Assembly: GCA_017433725.1 (NCBI GenBank)
Contig: JAFRGQ010000082.1
Coordinates: 1 to 64,000 of the forward strand
Direction of reading: 5' to 3'
From: Lachnospiraceae bacterium
Lineage (GTDB): Bacteria > Bacillota > Clostridia > Lachnospirales > Lachnospiraceae
DNA length: 64,000 bases
The notes under the pieces were generated by a model. It did no database searches. It was not told where the DNA came from and worked only from the letters and a program-made list of their open reading frames with translations. Below are positions 16,658 to 24,120 of this stretch, piece by piece; the first letter of the stretch is position 1, and each line of letters starts with the position of its first letter. The position numbers and the translations under genes are program-made.

Positions 16658-18262
16658 ATGAAGTTTTATAAAGAGCATTATGATGTGATTATTATGGGCG
16701 CAGGTCTCGCAGGTCTGTCCGCAGCCCTGCAGCTTCAGGCCAGAGGCATCACAGACATTCTGATCCTGGAAAAGCATAACCTCCCAGGCGGTCTCGCCAC
16801 GAGTTATGTCAGGAACGGAATCGAGATCGAGGCAACACTCCATGAGATGATGTCGATCGGTTCTAAGGAGGATCGGCTGAAGGTCGGCACGTTCTTTGAC
16901 GAGATGGGAATTGATATTGACTGGCTGAAGGTACCGGAAGCGTATCGTTTTATTGAGAAGACGAAGAAGATCGACATCACCCTGCATTCAGGTTTCAAGA
17001 CCATGTCGGATGAAATCGACGCGCAGTATCCGGGATGGGGTGACAAAGTTTATGATTTTATGAATCTGTGCAACCGGGTCTACAATTCCATGAATACCCT
17101 TTCTGTCACGCCTATGAGTAAGCCGGAGATGCTGAAGAAACATCCTGATTTCGTCAAGACAGTCGGATATTCTGCAAAGCAGGTCATGGAAACGTATGAA
17201 TTCCCGCAGGATATAGTAGATATACTGACGCCGTACTGGATCTATGTCGGCAACCCGATGAGTTCACTTCCGTTCACGATCTACGCTTTCCTTATGGCGG
17301 ATTACTTCCGCGGAGGAAGTTATGTCTGCCGCAATTTCTCACACGAGATGAGTATGAAGCTGCAGGCTAAGGTGGAGGAGAACGGTGCGCAGATCGAGTT
17401 CCGTCAGGAAGTCGAGAAGATTCTTGTCCGCAATAAGAAAGTATACGGGGTGCGCACGAAGAGAGGGGACGAGATATTTTCCGATTATGTCATCAGCGCC
17501 GCATACCCGAACAAGGTCTACACGCAGATGATCGAGCCGCTGTCGGAAGTTCCGGTTAAAGCGATAAAGATGGTCAATGCAAGGAAGCTGTCCGTCTGCC
17601 CGGTCTCGGTCATGATGGTCCTGGACGGAACGCCGGAGGAACTCGGGATTCGGGATTATAATGTCTTCTCGGGAGATACGATGGATACGGACAAGATCTG
17701 GGAGAATTACCACACGCTCGGCCCGTACGGATACCTGACATCGATTTGCCTCAATCTGGCCAATCCGGGTTGCACGCCGGAGGGATATACACAGTTCTCC
17801 ATTACCGCTCTTCCTCTGGTCGATCCGTTCCTCGAAGTGAAGGAGACGGAGTATCATGCGCTGAAGCGTCGTCTGGCCTCGGAGATGATAGCGAATTACG
17901 AGGAGACAACAGGGGTGAACATTCACGACCATATCGTTGAGATCGAGGTGGAGACGCCGGTCACGGTTGCACATTATGTCGGTGCATGGAAGGGAAGCAT
18001 TTACGGATACTCCCATTCGCTGGATGACCACGCAGTCGCACGCCTTCAGATGAAGGAGGAAGATCATTTTATTGAAGGTCTGGAATTTGCCGGTGCGCAC
18101 GGCATGTCAGGGAACGGTATGGGACCCGCTGTGACGAACGGCCGGGCAGCCGCCAAAGGGGTACTGGATTCGCGCAAAGAACAGAAAGAAGATTACAGAC
18201 TGGTATCAGGCTATATGAAACTGGCTGCAATGATGAACAGGAGAAAGGGGGCCGACAAATGA
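16658..18262 (+). CDS. Phytoene-desaturase/carotenoid-isomerase-like FAD oxidoreductase
   Basis: The 534-aa protein has FAD motif VIIMGAGLAGLSAALQLQ, the second motif EKHNLPGGLATSYVRNG, and the C-terminal FAD-site pattern GLEFAGAHGMSGNGMGPAVTNGR, a layout close to CrtI/CrtN desaturases and CRTISO isomerases. These enzymes remove or move hydrogens on long hydrophobic chains. No carotenoid synthase (CrtB/CrtM) is present nearby, so a non-carotenoid lipid substrate is likely. The last 4 bp overlap the ferredoxin-reductase start (ATGA), a sign of coupling. Confidence 0.78.
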   Translation: MKFYKEHYDVIIMGAGLAGLSAALQLQARGITDILILEKHNLPGGLATSYVRNGIEIEATLHEMMSIGSKEDRLKVGTFFDEMGIDIDWLKVPEAYRFIEKTKKIDITLHSGFKTMSDEIDAQYPGWGDKVYDFMNLCNRVYNSMNTLSVTPMSKPEMLKKHPDFVKTVGYSAKQVMETYEFPQDIVDILTPYWIYVGNPMSSLPFTIYAFLMADYFRGGSYVCRNFSHEMSMKLQAKVEENGAQIEFRQEVEKILVRNKKVYGVRTKRGDEIFSDYVISAAYPNKVYTQMIEPLSEVPVKAIKMVNARKLSVCPVSVMMVLDGTPEELGIRDYNVFSGDTMDTDKIWENYHTLGPYGYLTSICLNLANPGCTPEGYTQFSITALPLVDPFLEVKETEYHALKRRLASEMIANYEETTGVNIHDHIVEIEVETPVTVAHYVGAWKGSIYGYSHSLDDHAVARLQMKEEDHFIEGLEFAGAHGMSGNGMGPAVTNGRAAAKGVLDSRKEQKEDYRLVSGYMKLAAMMNRRKGADK

Positions 18263-19437
18263 AAATAGAAAGCTTTTTGAAAGATGTCGGCGGAGCTTCA
18301 AGGGTGACCTCCGCACGCCGCGAAAAGTTCAGGAAAGGCTCCCCTATACCGGAACCTGAAGATCCGATCCGCGAGCTGTCCGATGCTTTGCATCCGGAAA
18401 AGATGCGCTTTATCGTGACGGATGTGAGGGATGTTTCCCCGACATCTAAGACGTGGAGGCTCAGGTCAACCGACGGACACATTCCGATCTTCCAGTCCGG
18501 ACAGTACGTATGCTTCCACCTGCAGATCGGTGACAGTGTCCTGAACCGTCCCTATTCCATCTCATCGGCTCCGTTTGAATCAAAGTGTGACAATCCTTTT
18601 ATTGAGGTGACAATACGCAGGAACAGACCTTATTTTGTTCCGGACTATTTCTTCGATCATGTAAAGGTCGGGGAGGTCCTTTGGGGCTCGATGCCGTTCG
18701 GAACATTCTATTATGAACCGCTCCGCGATTCAAAGAATGTCGTTGCGATAGCCGGCGGCAGCGGTATCACGCCGTTCCTCTCGATGGCCAGGGAAATCGC
18801 AGCAGGGTGGCTCGATGTCAATCTCACGATCATCTACGGTTCCGTTCACTCGTCGGATATAGTGTGCGGCAGAGAACTGGATGAAATCGACGGAAAATGC
18901 GATAAAGTCAAAGTCGTTCACGTGATGTCCGACGATCCGGATTGGCAGGGCGAGAAAGGCTTTGTTAACCGGGAGATAATAGAGAAGTATTCCGGGGAAG
19001 ATACGACGTATATGTTTTGCGGTCCGTACGCCATGTATACATTTGTCGAAAAAATTATGAAAGAGATGGGTGTACCGGCAGGAAGATTTCGCAAGGATGC
19101 GATCGCTCAGCCCGATGTGAGCCTGATTCCCGGTTATCCCTCGGATAAAAAAGACGAGGTCTATATGATCAAGGTCGTGAGAGGTATTCACGAGGATATC
19201 ATACAGGCAGCAGCTTCGGAACCTGTTGCGGTCGCGGTCGAGAGGGCGGGCATAGCACTCGATACGCACTGCCGCGGAGGTGAATGCGGAATGTGCAGAA
19301 GCCAGTTGCTTGAAGGTGAGATTTTCGTATCGCCGATCGGGGACGGAAGACGCCGCATGGATAAGGAGCTCGGATGGTTCCACGCATGTTCGGCGTATCC
19401 GATGTCCGACCTTGTGATCAAGATTCCGATTCTGTAA
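18259..19437 (+). CDS. Flavin reductase fused to 2Fe-2S ferredoxin domain
   Basis: The 392-aa protein has an FNR-type FAD domain (NRPYSISSAP), an NAD(P)H domain (IAGGSGITPFLSMARE, then MFCGPYAMY), and a C-terminal plant-type ferredoxin domain with cluster cysteines in HCRGGECGMCRSQ and HACSAYP. It moves electrons from NAD(P)H through flavin to a 2Fe-2S centre, as in phenol hydroxylase or CDP-6-deoxyglucose reductase components. A roughly 45-residue N-terminal extension precedes the reductase. In this operon it is the obvious electron partner for the two upstream flavoproteins. Confidence 0.85.
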   Translation: MKIESFLKDVGGASRVTSARREKFRKGSPIPEPEDPIRELSDALHPEKMRFIVTDVRDVSPTSKTWRLRSTDGHIPIFQSGQYVCFHLQIGDSVLNRPYSISSAPFESKCDNPFIEVTIRRNRPYFVPDYFFDHVKVGEVLWGSMPFGTFYYEPLRDSKNVVAIAGGSGITPFLSMAREIAAGWLDVNLTIIYGSVHSSDIVCGRELDEIDGKCDKVKVVHVMSDDPDWQGEKGFVNREIIEKYSGEDTTYMFCGPYAMYTFVEKIMKEMGVPAGRFRKDAIAQPDVSLIPGYPSDKKDEVYMIKVVRGIHEDIIQAAASEPVAVAVERAGIALDTHCRGGECGMCRSQLLEGEIFVSPIGDGRRRMDKELGWFHACSAYPMSDLVIKIPIL

Positions 19438-19442
19438 ATACC

Positions 19443-19479
19443 GTTCACGTGCAAGCACGATATGTGAATATACTTTTTT
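19443..19479 (+). terminator. Weak terminator-like hairpin after the flavoprotein operon
   Basis: TTCAC (19444-19448) pairs with GTGAA (19464-19468), with an inner CGTG/CACG pairing. Six T residues follow at 19474-19479. It is imperfect, so confidence is modest. Confidence 0.4.
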
Positions 19480-19487
19480 CGCTCTAA

Positions 19488-19580
19488 TCATAATATGATA
19501 AGGTCGCCAAAAGTCGATTACGGGTTGTTTCGTGCTTACGCACTAATGATACATTTGCCACTATAACCATAATATTGGTG
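19488..19580 (+). repeat. Family D repeat, copy D1
   Basis: It contains ATATGATAAGGTCGCCAAAA, GTCGATTACGG and TTTCGTGCTTACGCACT, words that recur at 30632-30725 (plus), 37882-37967 (minus) and 62671-62744 (minus). D1 and D2 also share the downstream words GATACATTTG/CATACATTCG and ATTGGTG. It lies upstream of purL. Confidence 0.65.
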
Positions 19581-19597
19581 CACACGAAAGATTTCTG

Positions 19598-19658
19598 TGC
19601 TATACTTTGTTCGGCTTTGGGTGACCGCCGGGAAAAATGCGGTGTCCTGAAGCCGAAC
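19598..19658 (+). promoter_or_regulatory. Extended -10 and leader hairpin of purL
   Basis: TGCTATACT (19598-19606) is an extended -10. A hairpin with a 9-bp perfect outer stem, GTTCGGCTT (19609-19617) with AAGCCGAAC (19650-19658), and an inner ACCGC/GCGGT pairing lies between it and the purL ribosome site. I could not match it to a known riboswitch. If transcription starts at the predicted point near 19613, part of the stem would be missing, so either the start is elsewhere or the hairpin acts in DNA. Confidence 0.4.
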
Positions 19659-19698
19659 TGTGAATTTTCAGATGTTCAAATCGTATCAGGAGGAATTA

Positions 19699-22600
19699 AT
19701 GGTCAGAAGAGTATACGTTGAAAAGAAACCCGCATTCGCAATCGCAGCTAAGGACCTACTGCATGAGGCAAAGTACTACCTGCATGTTGAGGGGATTGAG
19801 GATATTCGCGTATTCATTCGTTATGATGTTGAGAACATAACAGATGAGACCTATGAGAAAGCGACGAGAACGGTTTTCGCAGAACCGCCGGTTGATGATC
19901 TCTACGAAGAGCAGCTTCCGGAAGCAGAGGGCACATACCGTGTCTTCTCAGTGGAGTATCTGCCCGGACAGTTCGATCAGAGAGCCGATTCCGCCGAGCA
20001 GTGCATCCGCTTCCTCAATGAGAAGGAAACGCCGACTGTTCACTCCGCTACCACATATATGGTCATCGGAGACATTTCCGATGAAGATTTTGCAAAAATA
20101 CAGAACGACTGCATCAACCCGGTAGACTCCCGCATCACCGATGAAGTAAAGCCGGAAACACTGGCTGCGGATTATCCGGAACCGGCAGATGTCGCTGAAC
20201 TCAAGGGCTTCAGATCCATGCCGCTGGAAGATTTTGAAGTACTCTACAACTCTCTGAATCTGGCCATGACATACGAGGATTTCCTGTTCATCCGCAAGTA
20301 CTATCGGAACGAGGAGAAGAGAAATCCGTCCATCACGGAGATCCGTGTGCTCGATACGTACTGGTCCGATCATTGCCGTCACACGACATTCCAGACAGAG
20401 CTGAAAGAGGTCAACTTCGAAGAAGGCGATATGAGAAAGCCTCTGGAGGATACCTTTAAGATGTACCTCGCGCACCGCGACGAAATGTACAAGGGACGCG
20501 ATGACAAATATGTATCTCTCTGGGATCTGGCAACGCTCAGCGTCAAGAAGCTGAAGGCCGAGGGCAAACTGAACGATCAGGAAGAGTCCGACGAAATCAA
20601 CGCATGCTCCATCGTGGTTCCGGTTGATGTGAACGGGGTAGAGGAAGAGTGGCTCATCAATTTCAAGAATGAGACGCACAACCATCCGACGGAAATCGAG
20701 CCGTTCGGCGGTGCCGCCACATGCCTCGGCGGTGCGATCCGCGATCCGCTTTCCGGACGTACTTATGTATATCAGGCTATGCGCGTGACAGGTGCTGCGG
20801 ACCCGACGAGACCGCAAAGCGAGACTCTGAAGGGAAAATTACCGCAGAAGAAGATCGTTCGCCAGGCTGCGCACGGTTACAGTTCCTACGGCAATCAGAT
20901 CGGTCTTGCCACCGGTCTTGTAAAAGAAATCTATCATCCGGATTACGTTGCAAAGCGTATGGAGATCGGCGCAGTCATCGCTGCGGCTCCGAGAAGCGCT
21001 GTGATCCGTGAGAATTCCGATCCGGGCGATATCATCATTCTTCTCGGCGGACGGACAGGTCGTGACGGTATCGGCGGTGCGACCGGATCTTCCAAGGTCC
21101 ACACGGAAAAGTCGACGGAGGAGTGCGGCGCTGAAGTCCAGAAGGGTAACGCTCCGACGGAGAGAAAGCTGCAGAGGCTTTTCAGGAGACGCGAGGCTGC
21201 GCATCTGATCAAAAAGTGCAACGATTTCGGTGCAGGCGGAGTGTCTGTTGCGATCGGAGAACTTGCACGCGGTCTTGATATCGATCTCGATAAGGTTCCG
21301 AAGAAGTACGCCGGCCTCGACGGCACGGAGATCGCTATCTCCGAATCCCAGGAGAGAATGGCAGTCGTCGTTGACCCGAAAGATGTCGAGGAGTTCATGC
21401 AGTATGCGCATGAGGAGAATCTGGAATCCACGGTTGTCGCGACTGTTACGGAGAATCCGAGACTTGTCATGCACTGGAGAGGAAATAAGATTGTCGATAT
21501 CTCAAGAGATTTCCTTGATACGAACGGCGCCCACCAGGAGGCTTCCGTGCTGGTCGATGTCCCGAATTTTGCGGACTCTGAGCTGAATGTCTCACCGTTT
21601 GCACCGACAGATGTCAATGATTCCGAGAATATCCGTAACCAGTGGCTGTCCACGATGGCTGATCTCAATGTCTGCTCGCAGCGCGGCCTTGTCGAGATGT
21701 TCGACTCATCAATCGGTGCTGGTACGGTCACAATGCCTTACGGCGGAAAATATCAGCTCACCGAGACACAGGCAATGGCTGCCAAAGTACCGGTACTCGG
21801 TGCAAATACAGAGACCGTTACCCTGATGAGCTACGGATTCGATCCGTATCTCTCCAAATGGAGCCCGTACCACGGTGCAGTCTGGGCTGTCACGGATTCC
21901 ATGGCCAAGATTGCAGCGGCAGGCGGCGACGTGACAAAGATCCGCTTTACATTCCAGGAATATTTCCGCAGGATGACGGAGGATCCGACACGTTGGAGCC
22001 AGCCGTTCGCAGCATTGCTCGGCGCATATGCAGCTCAGATCGGATACGGCCTTCCGTCGATCGGCGGGAAGGATTCAATGTCGGGAACATTTGAACACAT
22101 CGATGTTCCGCCGACACTGGTCTCTTTCGCAGTCGACGTCGCAAAGGAAAAAGACATCATCACATCGGAATTCAAGTACCCGGGCAGCAAGCTCGTCTGG
22201 ATACGTGTTCCGAGAAACGAGTATCAGCTCCCGGTTTACGAGGGCGTACTCGAAACATATAGAAAACTCCGCGAGGATATGCAGGCAGGACGTATCGTCT
22301 CAGCTTATGCTCTTGAGCGCCACGGCATCGCTGCGGCAGCTGCGAAGATGGCGTTCGGCAACCGCCTCGGCGTAAAAATCGAGCATGATCTCGATCCGCG
22401 CGATTTCTTCTCCCCGGCGTACGGCGATCTGCTGGTCGAGGTGAAGGACGGACAGGTCGGAAACCTCGTGTCCACATACAGAGTGATCGGCGAGGTGACG
22501 GACGACAACACATTCAGCTACGGCAACGCGAGAATTTCGCTCGACGATATGCTCGGTGCATGGACCGGAACGCTGGAGAAAGTCTTCCGCACACACGCGG

Positions 22601-23475
22601 GCGTGGATGCTCCGATCGACGCCGACAGGGGAATCTATCACGCCGACAGTATATACGTCTGCAAGAACAAGATCGCAAAGCCGCATGTATTTATACCGGT
22701 CATGCCGGGCACGAACTGCGAGTACGATACGACGAAGGCATTTGAAAATGCCGGCGCCACTGTGACCGCTACCGTCTTCCGCAACCTGACGGCGGAGGAT
22801 ATAAGAGAGTCTGTAGATGAATTTGCAAAACAGATCGCAAACGCCCAGATCATCATGTTCCCGGGCGGCTTCTCGGCAGGCGACGAGCCGGACGGCTCCG
22901 CAAAGTTCTTCGCAACGGCCTTCCAGAATGCGAAGATCAGAGAAGAGGTGGAAAAGCTCCTCAATGAGCGCGATGGTCTCGCACTCGGTATCTGCAACGG
23001 CTTCCAGGCACTGATCAAGCTCGGACTTGTTCCGAACGGCAAGATCACGGGACAGGATGCAGAAGCACCGACGCTGACTTTCAACACGATCGGTCGTCAT
23101 ATCTCCCGCATGGTCTATACGAAGGTCGTGACCAATAAGAGCCCATGGCTCATGAATGCGCAACCGGGCGGCGTATATGTAAATCCGGCATCCCACGGCG
23201 AGGGACGTTTCGTCGCTTCTCCGGAGTGGCTCGATAAGCTCTTTGCGAACGGTCAGGTCGCTACGCAGTATTGCGATCCGTTCGGAAATGTCTCTCTCAA
23301 TGAGGAGTGGAACGTGAACGGTTCATACAATGCCATCGAGGGTATTACATCGCCGGACGGCCGCGTCTTCGGAAAGATGGCGCATGTGGAGCGCCGCGGG
23401 GACGGCGTTGCAGTGAATATTTACGGCGAGCAGGATTTGAAGATATTTGAGTCGGGTGTGGAGTATTTTAAGTAA
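19699..23475 (+). CDS. purL: Phosphoribosylformylglycinamidine synthase, single-chain
   Basis: The 1258-aa enzyme carries all parts of the large FGAM synthase. It opens MVRRVYVEKKPAFA, the known clostridial start. The synthetase core has DTYWSDHCRHTTF, NHPTEIEPFGGAATC and RTGRDGIGGATGSSK. The C-terminal glutaminase has MPGTNCEYDT, PGGFSAGDEPDGSAKF, GICNGFQ with the nucleophilic Cys (about residue 1099) and HGEGRF. It converts FGAR, ATP and glutamine to FGAM in purine synthesis. Start 19699 has CAGGAGGA upstream; an upstream in-frame start at 19660 lacks one. It stands alone, away from other pur genes, and a family A repeat starts 8 bp after the stop. Confidence 0.96.
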   Translation: MVRRVYVEKKPAFAIAAKDLLHEAKYYLHVEGIEDIRVFIRYDVENITDETYEKATRTVFAEPPVDDLYEEQLPEAEGTYRVFSVEYLPGQFDQRADSAEQCIRFLNEKETPTVHSATTYMVIGDISDEDFAKIQNDCINPVDSRITDEVKPETLAADYPEPADVAELKGFRSMPLEDFEVLYNSLNLAMTYEDFLFIRKYYRNEEKRNPSITEIRVLDTYWSDHCRHTTFQTELKEVNFEEGDMRKPLEDTFKMYLAHRDEMYKGRDDKYVSLWDLATLSVKKLKAEGKLNDQEESDEINACSIVVPVDVNGVEEEWLINFKNETHNHPTEIEPFGGAATCLGGAIRDPLSGRTYVYQAMRVTGAADPTRPQSETLKGKLPQKKIVRQAAHGYSSYGNQIGLATGLVKEIYHPDYVAKRMEIGAVIAAAPRSAVIRENSDPGDIIILLGGRTGRDGIGGATGSSKVHTEKSTEECGAEVQKGNAPTERKLQRLFRRREAAHLIKKCNDFGAGGVSVAIGELARGLDIDLDKVPKKYAGLDGTEIAISESQERMAVVVDPKDVEEFMQYAHEENLESTVVATVTENPRLVMHWRGNKIVDISRDFLDTNGAHQEASVLVDVPNFADSELNVSPFAPTDVNDSENIRNQWLSTMADLNVCSQRGLVEMFDSSIGAGTVTMPYGGKYQLTETQAMAAKVPVLGANTETVTLMSYGFDPYLSKWSPYHGAVWAVTDSMAKIAAAGGDVTKIRFTFQEYFRRMTEDPTRWSQPFAALLGAYAAQIGYGLPSIGGKDSMSGTFEHIDVPPTLVSFAVDVAKEKDIITSEFKYPGSKLVWIRVPRNEYQLPVYEGVLETYRKLREDMQAGRIVSAYALERHGIAAAAAKMAFGNRLGVKIEHDLDPRDFFSPAYGDLLVEVKDGQVGNLVSTYRVIGEVTDDNTFSYGNARISLDDMLGAWTGTLEKVFRTHAGVDAPIDADRGIYHADSIYVCKNKIAKPHVFIPVMPGTNCEYDTTKAFENAGATVTATVFRNLTAEDIRESVDEFAKQIANAQIIMFPGGFSAGDEPDGSAKFFATAFQNAKIREEVEKLLNERDGLALGICNGFQALIKLGLVPNGKITGQDAEAPTLTFNTIGRHISRMVYTKVVTNKSPWLMNAQPGGVYVNPASHGEGRFVASPEWLDKLFANGQVATQYCDPFGNVSLNEEWNVNGSYNAIEGITSPDGRVFGKMAHVERRGDGVAVNIYGEQDLKIFESGVEYFK

Positions 23476-23479
23476 AGGG

Positions 23480-23738
23480 CTCAAACTTCCCACACGAGTA
23501 GGTATCCGAGCTGTCTCACCATTAAATAATGCATCGTCGGGACGCTGCACAGCATAAGTTCGATCACGGAAATCGAAGATTTCCTATCTCACTTATTTCG
23601 CTCGGTCTCGCTGGCAGCGGTACTAAAAAATTTTGTACGCTGACGCTTGAAAATTTAAAGTACCGGCCGCCAGGCGACGCCCTCCGATTGCATTATTTAT
23701 GGTTTCGACAGCAATTTAGACACAAGGTGGGAAGTTTT
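23480..23738. repeat. Family A palindromic repeat, copy A2
   Basis: Termini AAACTTCCCAC (23483-23493) and GTGGGAAGTTT (23727-23737) are an 11-bp perfect inverted repeat. Inside are ATGCATCGTCGGGACGC, CGCTCGGTCTCGCTGGC, the central hairpin AAATTTT/AAAATTT, AAGTACCGGCCGCCAGGCG and CTCCGATTGCATTATT, in the same order as in copy A1. Nine bases, AGTAAAGGG, occur on both sides (23471-23479 and 23739-23747), the left one spanning the purL stop codon. This looks like a target-site duplication, though part of the word also follows copy A3. Confidence 0.78.
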
Positions 23739-23794
23739 AGTAAAGGGGGATATCTACGGTATAGGGCATAAGTTGTAGCTGAGGAAAATTGAGG

Positions 23795-23851
23795 AGGCTG
23801 CTGCTTTGATACAGGGCATGGAGGCGATGTATCAAGGCTGCAGCCTTTTTT
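23795..23851 (+). terminator. Strong intrinsic terminator
   Basis: An 18-bp stem with two mismatches, AGGCTGCTGCTTTGATAC (23795-23812) against its partner ending GCTGCAGCCT (23837-23846), is followed by seven T residues. It ends transcription after purL and repeat A2. Confidence 0.85.
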
Positions 23852-23902
23852 CGCTTACGACCGTCCCCCCGAGGGCAAAGTTCACAGGTTTTTCACAGAA
23901 AC

Positions 23903-23929
23903 TTGACATCCATAGTATAATAATAGAAT
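23903..23929 (+). promoter_or_regulatory. Possible promoter and long leader of the PBP gene
   Basis: TTGACA (23903-23908) is a perfect -35; the best -10 is TAGAAT (23924-23929), spacing only 15 nt. The leader of about 185 nt holds a near-perfect inverted repeat, GTAACTGCTCAG (24004-24015) with CTGAACAGTTAC (24051-24062). Confidence 0.4.
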
Positions 23930-24120
23930 GGCGGTAACCGTTCATCTGACGTGTCGCCGCCAAGGCGCACCGTTCTCTGAACGTGTGCAGACCATAAACG
24001 CAGGTAACTGCTCAGAACCCCATTTGCAGGCGCTTTGTACCTTGCCCATGCTGAACAGTTACAACCACAGTTTCGAATACTTCTGTGCGGACCGGATCCT
24101 GCACAGACACAGGGGGGAAA

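Noticed and set aside
16658-18262. Carotenoid biosynthesis locus
   Set aside because: The protein looks CrtI-like, but no phytoene or dehydrosqualene synthase is nearby and the neighbours handle acyl-ACP.
23480-23738. Insertion sequence with transposase
   Set aside because: Inverted-repeat ends are present but the 259-bp interior has no coding frame; at best a non-autonomous element.
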